Part shown: piece after piece, positions 46,087 to 56,600 of the stretch
Layout: every line of letters starts with the position of its first letter
Numbering within the stretch: the stretch's first letter is position 1
NCBI GenBank assembly: GCA_022828595.1
Contig: JAKGHH010000005.1
Coordinates: forward strand, 54,927,655 to 54,991,654
DNA length: 64,000 bases
DNA from: Nelumbo lutea
Taxonomy: Eukaryota > Streptophyta > Magnoliopsida > Proteales > Nelumbonaceae
Direction of reading: 5' to 3'
The notes under the pieces: model-generated
Told to the model about the DNA's origin: nothing
Databases searched by the model: none
The model's input: only the letters and a program-made list of their open reading frames with translations
Program-made: the position numbers and the translations under genes

Positions 46087-46590
46087 AGAGTAAATTGCTG
46101 AAACCTTCCTTGAATTTCTGGTTGTTACTGAAACCTCCCTTGAGGTTTGGTATTTGAAATCACCTCCCTTGAACTTTCTAGCATAATTGCAAGTAGATTC
46201 CCCTCTAGTAGAATTTTCTAAAAAAATGCATAAAAATGTCCAAAATACCCATGCAATTACTTTTAACAAAAGTGTTTGTTTTCCAAATTTTCTCATCATA
46301 TGAATCACTAACCAAAACTTTTCTAATTTTTTTTCTGAAATTGATTTATTTTCCAAATTTGCCCTTCAAATCAATCACTCAAAGGTAAAAACTGAATAAA
46401 TTCTCTTTGTTTTTGTTGTTTATAAAGTTTGTATTCTTTTTTTCCAATAGAAACCAGCCTCAATAGTAATTAGATGGCTATTGTGAACAATTTCATGCCT
46501 TTTTTAGAAGATTCTACTAGAGGGGATCATTTACCATTGTATTGGAAGGATCAGAAACTTCATGGGAGGTTTCAGAAACTTACCCTTGAT
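46087..46590. mobile_element. Foldback element upstream of paralogue 2
   Basis: About 504 bp. The left arm (AGAGTAAATTGCTGAAACC, CCCCTCTAGTAGAATTTTCT) and right arm (AGAAGATTCTACTAGAGGGG, GGGAGGTTTCAG) are inverted relatives for about 170 bases. TTTTATTTT flanks both sides (46078-46086 and 46591-46599), but that sequence is low complexity. It belongs to the same family as 48574-49100. Confidence 0.7.
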
Positions 46591-46599
46591 TTTTATTTT

Positions 46600-47149
46600 G
46601 CAAAACTCCCACCTATGATACATGTACCCTCCCCTTGTGTTTTATCAGATTTCTACACCTGTCACTATTACAAACAATGAGAAAATTTGTAAATTGGGGG
46701 ATCAATAATTTGACCAAGTAAATAACCAATGATAAATTTTGAAAAAAAAAAACTAAAGTAGTAAAAAATATGAAGAGTTGACCAATCAAATCAAATGAAA
46801 GAAAGAACTTGGGAAACTCATTGGATTCCATTTATTTTGATAAGTAAACCAAGTAATTCATTAGGGAACAGAAAAAAAAAATACAGTGAGAACTTAGGAC
46901 ATCTACAAGGAGGGAGCTGGAATCATGCATGCCAAACCAGCTCACGGCTTTAGAGTATAAATTAGAGAGAGATTCAAAACAAAGAAACAGAATACCTATT
47001 AACTTGATCCTATCTACCTTGCACAAACACAATATTGGTCCGTGAATGGTAGGAAACCTTTCCCCACCACTCAATAGATAGTGAGTACCAATTAGTTGGA
47101 AACCCCCAATAGAACGCGGCATCAGCATGTTAATAGAATGCAACTACTG
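46600..47149. other. Intergenic, no gene seen
   Basis: AT-rich spacer between the foldback element and the duplicated flank. No gene supported. Confidence 0.4.
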
Positions 47150-47393
47150 TCTTGCCCTTGAAACGCTGGAAGGTTTACTTGAATTAGGGATATCTCGCAA
47201 CGGATTCAACTCATAGGCATTCAGGGCCCCCAAAACACCTTCAACTAACACGGAGGAAAATCACTCAAAACCCAAACGACTCAGGAGCCATCTCTGCTCC
47301 ATCTTGTCTCTTCTCTGCATCATTCCACCGCACTTGTTGGGTGGTAACTGGGAAGGAGGAGGTCAGGCGCCAGGACTCGGCATGCAGTTAGCA

Positions 47394-47933
47394 ATGATGG
47401 GCTATGAACACCCAGCGGTCCAAAAGGAAACAGCCTTACAAGCCCTAAACACCATCATCAAGCTCCACTTCGAAAAAACCTTGGAGAAGAATCGAGCCGT
47501 GGATCTCGAAAAGAAGGAGCTTTCGAAGCTCTTCCAGTTCTTCTTCCTCTTCCTAGGCCTGGTCTCCATTGCCCTGGTCCAGTCGCCCAGGCTACAGTGT
47601 CGCCACTGCTGGGTCCCCATCGGCCTCCTCACCATGGCCCATCTCATCTTCTATGTCTCGGTGGCTCGGACTCTCCGCTGCATCAATGGGCTCAAGTACC
47701 AGCGGCGGTGCCACAAGCTGACACTGCGGCTAGCGGCGGAGAGGTTGAAACAGATCAAGATGAGAAGGAGCAGCGGGCTGGCAGAAGAGACGGACGACTT
47801 CGAGGTTCAATTCCAGCAGCCTCCCCTGAGCTATTTTGTTAAACTCAAGAGGAACTGGACCGTGCATATCGGATTCTTGATTCTGATATACGTCTTCATG
47901 GTCTCTTCCTCGGTTGCCCTTCCCTGTTCCTAA
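47394..47933 (+). CDS. Three-span membrane protein of unknown function, paralogue 2
   Basis: 179 residues, about 82% identical by eye to paralogue 1 (32 differences, no gaps). All three membrane spans and the cysteines of RLQCRHCW, TLRCIN and RRCHK are kept. The C-terminus differs (LLCF becomes LPCS), which introduces a Pro into span 3. An upstream in-frame ATG (47304) exists, but alignment with paralogue 1 puts the start at 47394 (MMGYEHPAV). Still an intact ORF, so probably maintained; transposons crowd both flanks and may affect expression. Confidence 0.86.
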   Translation: MMGYEHPAVQKETALQALNTIIKLHFEKTLEKNRAVDLEKKELSKLFQFFFLFLGLVSIALVQSPRLQCRHCWVPIGLLTMAHLIFYVSVARTLRCINGLKYQRRCHKLTLRLAAERLKQIKMRRSSGLAEETDDFEVQFQQPPLSYFVKLKRNWTVHIGFLILIYVFMVSSSVALPCS

Positions 47934-48189
47934 TCTAAAATCCACTTCTTCACATGTGTTCTACACTGTCTGTCCTGGAATTGGATGCCTCCGCGTCGAA
48001 GGTGGTGGTGATGGTTGTGATGCCGGTGTTTGTCTGTGTAATTTCTGAAACGCCAAAACATCACTCTTTTCAGAATCTCCCGAATGTAGCCTTTTCCGAA
48101 TTTTGCATCATCGCCCCATAGAGCGCTCCCTGTAGTTCACTCCAACCAGAATCAAGATGCTTCCGATGCAGGTTGAGATGTGATTGTGG

Positions 48190-48513
48190 AGTTTGAATCT
48201 GCCCTCACAAAGCGTGCCTCACGAGACGGGAGGACGCCTCACACGGAACGGGATCTGCTCCTCCCACATGGGCGCTCACAGGCACATCCACCGTGCATGT
48301 GAGGTTAGATGTGTATGTGAGGTCGATGTGAGGCACCCTATGTGAGGAATAGATTCCAATTCGTGCCTCACACCTACTTCACACCTTGTTTTAGCCGTGC
48401 TCCTGGAATATATTCGAAATTATAAATTTTTAATCATGGGAGATGTTTCCTATGCACGGCAGGAAAGTGCTGTGAGGTGTGAGGTGCGCTCTGTGAGAGC
48501 AAATCCAAACTCA
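48190..48513. mobile_element. Mutator-like MITE with 9-bp TSD
   Basis: 324 bp. Left end AGTTTGAATCTGCCCTCACA; right end, reverse complemented, TGAGTTTGGATTTGCTCTCA; the arms continue to CGCACCTCAC / GCGTGCCTCAC. TGATTGTGG flanks both sides (48181-48189 and 48514-48522). The interior (48254-48354) resembles the 151-bp element at 29456. It interrupts the duplicated flank of paralogue 2 and is absent from copy 1. Confidence 0.87.
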
Positions 48514-48573
48514 TGATTGTGGGGCACTGATCCGAACTCGTGGTTTCCGGTTTCTTATCAGCATTTTAATTTT

Positions 48574-49100
48574 GGGGTAAATTGTTGAAATTTCTATTTA
48601 AATTTTTGACCTTGCTGAAATCTCTCTCCGAGTTTGATAATCGCAAATTTGCAATCACCTCCCTAAAAACTCTCTGATACAATTACAATTTGCAAGTAGA
48701 TATTCTTTGTTAGAATCTTCTAAAAAGAGGTATTGTTGAGGTTGTTTTCTACAAAAAAAAAAAACTAAGTCAATATGAATTTTATAAACAACAAAAAAAT
48801 GGAGAATTTAAATTTGCAGCTTTGCCTTTAAATAATTGATATGAAGAGAAAATTTGAAAAATAAATCAACTTCATAAAAGAGTGAAAGGGTTTGGGCTAA
48901 CAATTCATATAAGAAAATTTGTAAACATTTTGGTCAAAAGCAAACTGTATGGGCATTTTGGACATTTCCATGCCTCTTTATAGAAGATTCCAACTAAAGG
49001 GATCAACATGCAACTATGAAAGTTCATGGAGGTGATTGCAATTACTAAAATTAAGGGAAGGTTTCAGCAACAATCAAAGCTTTAGGGGAGGTTTTAGCAA
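48574..49100. mobile_element. Foldback element downstream of paralogue 2
   Basis: About 527 bp. The left arm GGGGTAAATTGTTGAAATTT and the inverted right arm (AAATTGCTAAAACCTCCCC) continue as related sequence for about 200 bases (GATCCC..TTAG..GGAATCTTCT). Flanks TTTAATTTT (48565-48573) and TTTTATTTT (49101-49109) match at 8 of 9 positions. Same family as 46087-46590, so paralogue 2 is bracketed by two members. Confidence 0.7.
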
Positions 49101-49109
49101 TTTTATTTT

Positions 49110-49495
49110 TGATAAATACAAAGATCCCTTTGTACTTTGTAATTTGCAACAAAGAGCCCTTTGAACTTTCATATGTTACAAAGACCTCCTAAACTTTCAC
49201 TTTGCCACAAATACCCTTAACCATTAAGTCAATGATGGAATACATTAAATTATCAAAATGTCCACCTAAACTTATTTCTTTTCCTCACCCTTTTCTCTTA
49301 AATCCTAATTGACTAAAAATACCTCAATTTCTCCAAATTAAAAGAAACCAGTTCAAATAATAAGAATTATGTCATTGGCATAGAAAAAAACTTTTTCTTC
49401 TTAATTCCTAATTCATTTCCTTGACATGAATGCCTTCCTTCGTCTTAAAATATGAAAATTACCCACTCTACCATTTCATTTCTTATTGAACCTAG
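49110..49495. other. Intergenic, no gene seen
   Basis: AT-rich, with a degraded repeat-like start (AAAGATCCCTTTGTACTTTG). No gene supported. Confidence 0.4.
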
Positions 49496-51015
49496 TGATA
49501 GCTATAAATATATAACCCTAGCAAGTGCACTATTTATCAAGTAGTATAATAATATCGTTTCCACGGGGATTTAACAAAATAAGTATTAGAATCATAGTTT
49601 TTCCTAATTATTTGGACAATAAAAAATCAGGATTGAGCAAGAACTACTGAAAATAAAATTGGAACAAAGAAAATAAAAACAAGGGTGATCACTAATCGAA
49701 TATGCAAATGGTGAAATCGCTAGGACTTTTGGTCCACCTAACCAATGTAATGAATATTGATGGGTCTGATTATCCAAGACTAATTGTCATTCCCATAAGC
49801 TGTGATTTTTTCAAATTTATTTAATATTTTCTCTCGAGATATACTAAACCTACGCCCATCAGGTAACCCTTCGATCTCTCGAGTAGAGCTCTCAAGATGG
49901 AAGTGCATTAAGTCCAAAAAAACCATTAAATTCAGATGATTCATGTATATATATATCTCTATATACCATTCAATTCACACTATGAATTATTTTGTCAATT
50001 ATGTGAATTCCTTTCTCAATTCATTCACATAACACAAATCAATTAAGAGGTGACCAAGCTCTTAATTGCAATAAGCACAATAATTCATAGACTATATGGA
50101 AATCACAATATTGGATAAATCTAGAAGATAAAAATATATTCATTAGCATGGTTAGGCTTTTTATAGCCCTAGCAAGAAACAAATAAGTTTATGATGGAAG
50201 AATTAAAGCAAACAAATGGGAAGAAAGAACTCTTGAATTCGCCCATGGTGTTGAGATCTCCTCTTCTTACCGCCACCTTCTTCTTGAAGTTTCTTGAATT
50301 CTTGAACCTTTCTTGAACCCTTCTTGACTAATTGCTCATTGCTTCTTGATTCAAATCAGAAATTGAGTGATTCAGTGATTCAGTGATCAAGTGATCCCTA
50401 AAAGCTGGTCCACCCCCTCCTTTATATAGATTAAAGGGGAGGGGGTGGTCTCCTAATTTCTCTTGAAGTTGATCTTTACAAGAAATAAAAAGTCCTATCC
50501 TAATTCTAATATTATCTATTTATCTATTGAACTCAATCCCTTTTTCACTCTAAGATTATATCAAGAATTTGGATCTAGAAGGATTCTTCTTAGTTTCTTG
50601 TTCTTAGATTCGTAATAGACCTCCTCTGCGAATTGGGCTTCAGCCAGACTTTTCTGCGAGTTGGGCTTCAGCTGCAGATTGAGCCTTCCTATGAAATTGC
50701 CACGATTTCGGGTCTAGATTTGACTTCGATGCAGGCCGAATCTAAGAAAGCCCAACATAAAAGCTGTGGCTTTTTCTCTTATCTTTCTAGTGGATCTTGA
50801 ATCAGCCCATTCGGAGTTCGGAGACGCGAGTTAGGCCCAGATCACTAAACGATGTCGAAACTGTGAAAAATCACACGATTTGTCTTTCTTTGCTCTTGAT
50901 GCCTTCTTTCATACCCTATATCAAAATACAAGAAATATGAGTCCAATTAGATGCTAATTTAGTATAAAAGACAAAATAATTGGGGATAAAAATATTATAA
51001 ATTCTATTCTCATCA
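49496..51015 (-). repeat. Putative LTR, possibly Athila-like, minus strand
   Basis: 1520 bp bounded by TGATAGC (49496) and CTCATCA (51015), i.e. TG...CA on either strand. On the minus strand it is preceded by a purine tract AAGTGTGGGGGATT (51016-51029), after GGACAGGCAAGAGTTC, a combination I associate with Athila-type elements. TATA-like TATATAAAGG lies within a GC-rich hairpin at 50410-50449. No coding domain is present to confirm the lineage. Confidence 0.5.
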
Positions 51016-52070
51016 AATCCCCCACACTTGAACTCTTGCCTGTCCTTAGGCAAGACAAAACTCAAAACAAAATTAAAACAAGAACAAACTAACTAAAAGA
51101 TTTGTTTTGGATTTCTTTCAATAGGGTATTTGTCCTCCTGCAAGCCTTGATCAGTATCCATGCTTCTTCCCTTCGTCCACTTTTTTTCCTTTTTAACTTG
51201 TTCGAGAATAATCTTAAATCGCTAATCCTCATGTCCCTAAGTGAGATCGACAATCAAGGGGAGCAGGCATCTCTTCACATGAATAATTTAGGACTAGAGT
51301 AAGTCATTTTTGTTTTCATAATCACATGTGACAAGATTCAAAAAATACCCTCTCATGATTCTTTAGAACGAAACAAGGAATGTTATTACCATAAGCTTGC
51401 TCATGTATCACATCTCCACCACTTATCATGAGTGCAATGCATCAAAAGGTGAGTTAGGGTTTGGGATCTAGGGATGAGTGCATTTTATGCTCCATCTCAC
51501 CCTTTTATTCTTTTAGTGTGAGTGCATTTTATGCTCCATCTCACACTAACTCTTTTTTCTCTCGGTGTGAGTGCATTTTATGCTCCATCTCACATGAATT
51601 TTTTTTATAACATGTTCCAATACATGAACTCTTTATCGTGGTCTCAACATGCCTACCAAAACAAGTTCTTCAATAATCAAACCATATTTGTCCATTAGAA
51701 ACCAAATGCTCACAAGGGTCAAATCTATATTGCATCTTCAGCTAGATTATCCTACCTAAGCACATTATTTATGGTGGTTTATAATCATTCAAAAAAGTGA
51801 TGATTATAGAAGTTTCAAATGAAAATGTTAAAAAGTGATGATTAAAGCGTGGTAAGAGTCCGATAAATTTTTTCAACCCCTTAAATATATAACTATAACA
51901 AGTGATTATTAAAGCATGCTAGAAGTTTGCAAAGGTTTATTAGAGCAAATGAGAGGAATTCAATGTTATCTCCCCTTTTGCAAAACGGAATCTAACTATT
52001 TTAGCATTATATCAATGAATTGCACGTGTGAACAATGCATGAGAGACAAATATCTTTCCCTCCGTTTGCA
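51016..52070 (-). mobile_element. Internal region of the putative minus-strand LTR element
   Basis: Noncoding DNA beyond the PPT, with a three-unit repeat at 51474-51594. No gag or pol domain. The outer edge is undefined, so the element is truncated or diverged beyond recognition. Confidence 0.4.
51474..51594 (+). repeat. Three-unit repeat with an internal hairpin
   Basis: GAGTGCATTTTATGCTCCAT followed by CTCAC occurs three times (starts near 51476, 51520 and 51569), spaced 44 and 49 bases. Each unit can fold (GAGTGCAT with ATGCTC). Confidence 0.88.
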
Positions 52071-53400
52071 TATATAACGCGTGTCACTCTGTTTCTCCAC
52101 TTCTCTCCTCGTTGCTCACCTCGCGTTCTTTCTCTCTCCTGATTTCAGAACTGCCGCTACTTCTGTTCTTCGACTACAACACTGTCATAGGACCATTCTA
52201 TAGATATTGAAACCCTAGCCCCAACCTGAATTGCTCAAGGACAAGGGCTCACTTTCGCCATGGTGAGATCAAGAGATATCCATCCCAGATGTTTCTTATC
52301 CTTCTCTCTGCCATGATTTTAGCCTCCATCTCCTTACATGATACACACGTATCCCCATTCTCTCCTTTCTTCCCGCTCTCCCCATCTTGTCTATAAGCAC
52401 TAAACTTGCCAAGACAACAACCAATACAACGACCCCGACTAAACTACCTAAAGAAACCCAAAAGAAGAAACCAACTATAAAAAATGCTAGCAAACCTTAA
52501 AAGCTTCTGCCCCTGCCTTTTCTACGTCTCCCTCTTGTGCTCTGACTCTCTGAGACCCACTAGGAGGAGGAGCATAGCAATCTAGCACTGGTTTGGACTT
52601 TCTGCTCCCGGGAGAGAAAGGAGAATAGTCAGGTGAGTACCCCGACCATGAACATTCGGTCTCCGCTTCTATTTCCGTCTCGTTAGAAGGGTCAACCCGG
52701 GATGGGCGAGCCTTCAATTCCTCAGCGAACTTGACTTTAAACCAATCTCAGACTTGGGTTTCTTCGTTCGTTGAATACGACACCCCTAGAAAGTTTCCAA
52801 GAAACAGAGAGCCATTGAATGCAGCGCTTCCCAGACCTGATGACCTCTCTGGCAAAATGCAAGATCCAGAGTTTGTAATGGAAACATTATTGGATTGGGT
52901 TTCATAATTGCCCCCTTCACGATGCAAATCTTTGATTACCTCAAAAGAACACCAAATGGAGCTCAAAGGGACTACTCCTTGAGAGAGAAACAACGTTTTG
53001 GGCTTCAATACAAGCCAAGACGAGCTTCCGGCGACCCTGGCTACGACGACACTAGGTCCAACGGGTCCCCCTCTGGCGCCGGCAACAGCAACAAAAACCC
53101 GCCTGTCAGTTTGGAGAGGTTTTGATCCCCAACCTCTACTACAAACACTGGCGACCCCGACTCTGCCTGAATCTTCCTATCCCTTTCCTTTGTTCCATTT
53201 CCGTGCGACGACAAACCGCTTCTTCTTCTAAACCATTTCCTTTTCCTTTTACGGTGGTTCTTCTTGAAATTGGCCTCGGTACAACCATCGTGACGAGATG
53301 CGTACCTCGAGTCCCAAGCCCCACCAAACAGGGTGTGGCTTCCTCCTGAAGTTACACGAAATAGGCAACTGTTGGATGGGCTCCCTGTTACAATTGCATG
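52071..53400. other. Unassigned region with minus-strand open frames
   Basis: A 5'-leader-like stretch (GAAACCCTAGCCCCAACC, 52209-52226) and several minus-strand frames (52487-52717, 52748-53008, 53041-53469). The 52487-52741 frame (ETECSWSGYSPDYSPFSPGS) has a coding-like Ser/Pro/acidic composition, but I recognise no family. It could be a decayed gene or transposon ORF. A PBS-like TGGCGACCCCGACTCTG string is at 53150-53166. Confidence 0.3.
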
Positions 53401-54165
53401 CCTGACCTCATAATTCATAATTATGCAACACGTGGCAAAGGCAATAGCTCGACACAACAGCACATCCAAGGCGCGAGCACCAAAGGGAGAAACTAGCGGT
53501 CCAAACTCCCTATCAGTAGTCCTAACTCCCTACTAGGAGCCCGAACACTCCCTTAGGTCATGAGCCTCACACAAGGCAATGATCCGAACTGGCTCGCCCC
53601 ACAATAGTTCGGGACACTCCTCTATCCGAACTCAATACTTCAACTCGCCCACCACTCCAGTACTTCGCCTCCAAGATGCCAAACTGAACAACCGTACCTC
53701 GCCTAACACTGAGGAAGTCCGTACCTAGGGGCGGCGCACCTGACTGACCTAGGATCTGACGCTTGACAGCCGCACCCAAATGGCCACCTGCCACCGCCAC
53801 CTGCTACCGCCATCTCCAGTTGCAGAGACGGCTCCGACAAAGAGAGCAGTGGCGGTTCTATCCCAGTAGAGGTGATGACACCCGAACTGGCAAGAGCGCA
53901 GATAAAATCATACCCGACCTGACAGAAACCTCGGAGTGAGTGCGCGAAGTGGTTATAAAAGGCTCCCTACCCCCCAAGAACAAGGTATGTGAACTTTGCG
54001 CCATCTAGTTTTATTTTGCCTTTGAGAGAATACTAACTTGAGCTTCGGAGCAATCTCACTGGGTTCGCCCTAGAGTTCCCTCATCTTCTCCGTTTCAGAT
54101 TCCTTGTAGCTACGTTCAGAGGCAAGGCCATCGACAGCTAGGACCGGCCAGATTGCACAACATCA
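53401..54165 (+). repeat. 5' LTR of Tat element 2 (5'-truncated)
   Basis: 765 bp. Begins CCTGACCTCATAATTC, matching the 3' LTR from position 63188 onward. TATA box at 53954-53961. Ends CAACATCA, followed by PBS TGGCATCGTCTGTGGGAA at 54168-54185. Confidence 0.9.
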
Positions 54166-54167
54166 AT

Positions 54168-54185
54168 TGGCATCGTCTGTGGGAA
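54168..54185 (+). other. Primer binding site of element 2
   Basis: TGGCATCGTCTGTGGGAA, one base different from element 1, two bases after the LTR. Confidence 0.72.
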
Positions 54186-54249
54186 CGCTTCTAAAAGCCT
54201 CCCTCTAAAACACTCATAACCTCTTCTTCTTCCAAAAACTCCAACACTC

Positions 54250-55695
54250 ATGGCTTCTTCCAGCAATGCCGGACGTGGCACAGAGACGAACACCACCGGG
54301 GAACAACTTCAAGTCCCCGTGGTGTGCATCGGATAGTTCACCATCCCCCTTACGATGGATGGGATCCCCAGCTTGAATGCGCCACAAATAGTGGCACCCG
54401 TAAACCTTCCCGCCATGAACGTCCCTTTTCCACTCCCTATCGAAACAACTTTTGCTGAACCAACTGTTGTCCCCTGGCGACCCGCCAGAACCAGTTTGAC
54501 GACCTAATGCAATGCATAGGGGCAATGCAAGCCCAAATGCAACAATTCTAGCAACATCAAATCCAGCAGGACCAAGTACTATACCACCTCTCTCAACACC
54601 ACTATCGGCAGCAGTTCCCCAAACTACCCCTGAACCAGTCACTGTTTCCACCTCGGCACCCTGCTCCGAAGCCGGTTAAGGCCTCCCCTCAAGGTGGACG
54701 CCCTCACCGAGGAGAAGCCTCCCAACTCCAGAACCCCCCTAACAGCCAGGCCTTATTCCCAGGTCGAAGGGAAAGGAAAATCACCCCTGCCTCACAACTC
54801 GTAGACGGGTCGGGAACCTCGCCTGTAAAGTCAGCACCTCGGTGCTCCAAGCCAGAGTTCTCGCTCATAGAGAATCGATTCAGTGCCCTAGCAGCAGACT
54901 ACCAACATTCCGGGCCCATCGAGCTCGGCAACACAGAGGCCAGCAGCACCAGTACCAGGCCCACTCAACAACGAAGGCATTGGTGAAGTCGCCAAACTGT
55001 CACTCGTGTCCTGCCCGAACTCAGAGGTAAGGAAGAGACAAGCTCGGACAAGGTAAAAGCTGCCCCAATTCTCTGAGTTCCTTCCCCCTCGCATCAGAAC
55101 TCTTGGCAGTCCTCATGCCCAAAGACTTCAAGCTCCCACCTTTGGACAAGTATGATGGGTCCTTTGACCCCAACGACCACGTTGATGCTTTCCAATCCCA
55201 ATTGCACCTCACTAGGGCCTGTGAATCATGTATGTGCCTGACCTTCACCACCACCTTCAGGGGGGTAGCCCACACTTGGTACAGGAACCTGGCCCCCGGG
55301 TCGATAAAATGCTGGACCCAGTTTGTGCAGGTCTTCACCGCACACTTTGTCACCAGCAAGCGGTGCCCCAGAACCGAGGAAAGCATCTTCGGAGTAGTCC
55401 AGAGAGAAGGAGAATCCATTTGGGGCTACATCAAGTGGTTCAATGAAGCGTGCTTGCAGATACCGCGATTAGACCCCGCGGTACAACTCGCGGTGGCCAA
55501 GAGAGGAGTAACGCACAAGGAGTTCAAATGACACATGGTAGCCAGCCAACCCGCGACCGTGGCCGAATTCCTCAAGCTCACAGACAAGTTCATGAGAACA
55601 GAGGATGAGATCAACCAAAAGACCGAAGGCGGGGTCGAGAAAAGGAAAAGAGAAGTTGAGCCCTCCAACCCAGATGACAGAAGAAACCTGGCCTA
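54250..55695 (+). pseudogene. gag: gag of Tat element 2 (broken)
   Basis: The ATG at 54250 is retained (lost in element 1). A TAG at 54334-54336 stands where element 1 has CAG. The retrotrans_gag core (55103-55531) is open and well preserved: DKYDGSFDPNDHVDAF, HTWYRNLAPGS, QREGESIWGYIKWFNEA, RGVTHKEFK. It is then stopped by TGA 55529-55531 where element 1 has TGG. The final TAG is at 55693-55695. It would form the virus-like particle shell. Confidence 0.87.
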
Positions 55696-55739
55696 GGAGG
55701 CGAAGCCAAGCCAGCAGTCCCGAGCTCCCTTAGCAGTTT

Positions 55740-56600
55740 GGACGGATTACACGCCGTTAAACACGAGGCGGACCGAGATCTTGATGACGATCAAAGACGC
55801 CCCATACGTGAAGTGGCCACCTCGCCTAAAGGGGAATTCAAACGAGAGAAATAAAAATCTATACTGCAGTTTTCATAGAGATCACGGTCATAGTACCAAA
55901 CAGTGTAATAATCTCCGGGACGAGATAGAGGGACTCATCCATCGCGGATACTTGAGAAATTTTGTACAACATAACAATAATAATAACAATACGGTAGGTC
56001 GGCAAGGGGAGCATGGAAAGGATGCCCCCGAATCCAGCAGCAGACCAGCAGAAGCGTTGCAACGACAACCTCCGGAAGAGAGGCCAGTTCGGGGAACCAT
56101 CCATGTGATAGTGGGAGGTTTGGTGGTAGCAGGGTGTACTTCAGCAGCAACCCGAACATCAGTTCGCGAGGCAGCCCGAGAAGGATAGAACCCTCCAAAG
56201 AGGCCGAAGACAGAAGAACCGATCTTCTTCACGGAAGACGATGCGTGAGGTGTCCACTACCCCCATGATGACGTGCTTGTCATAAAACTAAGGATCAGGG
56301 ACTTCGAAGTCAGGCGCGTACTTGTGGATTCAGGTAGTTCAACGGACATCCTCTTCAAATCGGCGGAGAGGAAGTTAGGCCCCTCGGGAAGATAACAGTA
56401 CCTGTGGAAGTCGGCACATGGCCTTGTGCGGTCAGACTCAACCACGATTTTCTGGTGGTCGCGACCCCCTCCCCATACAATGCCATATTAGGGCGGCCAA
56501 TTACGCATATTCTGCGGGCAGTGGTCTCCACCTACTATCTGGCAATGAAGTTCCCCACAGACTTCGGTGTGGGGTTAGCGCGGGGCGACCGGCTTGAGTC
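55740..56600 (+). pseudogene. Zinc-binding segment and protease of Tat element 2
   Basis: The zinc-binding segment (YCSFHRDHGHSTKQCNNL) is open in 55781-56188. The protease active site LVDSGSSTDIL is at about 56320-56350. About 60 bases present in element 1 (the region after NSAFDQL) are missing, an extra block occurs near 56236-56280, and the frame resumes at 56404. Non-functional. Confidence 0.83.

Larger units (their letters stand above)
47150..48573 (+). repeat. Segmental duplication, copy 2
   Basis: Counterpart of 38010-39045. It is longer because the Mutator-like element at 48190-48513 has been inserted into its 3' flank. Homology ends at a GCATTTTAATTTT string, directly where the foldback element 48574-49100 begins. 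Confidence 0.85.

Noticed and set aside
47304..47393. Upstream ATG extending paralogue 2 by 30 residues
   Set aside because: Paralogue 1 has no such extension and the aligned start is 47394.
53150..53166. TGGCGACCCCGACTCTG as a primer binding site
   Set aside because: No LTR ends immediately upstream and no gag follows; Tat element 2 starts later with its own PBS.
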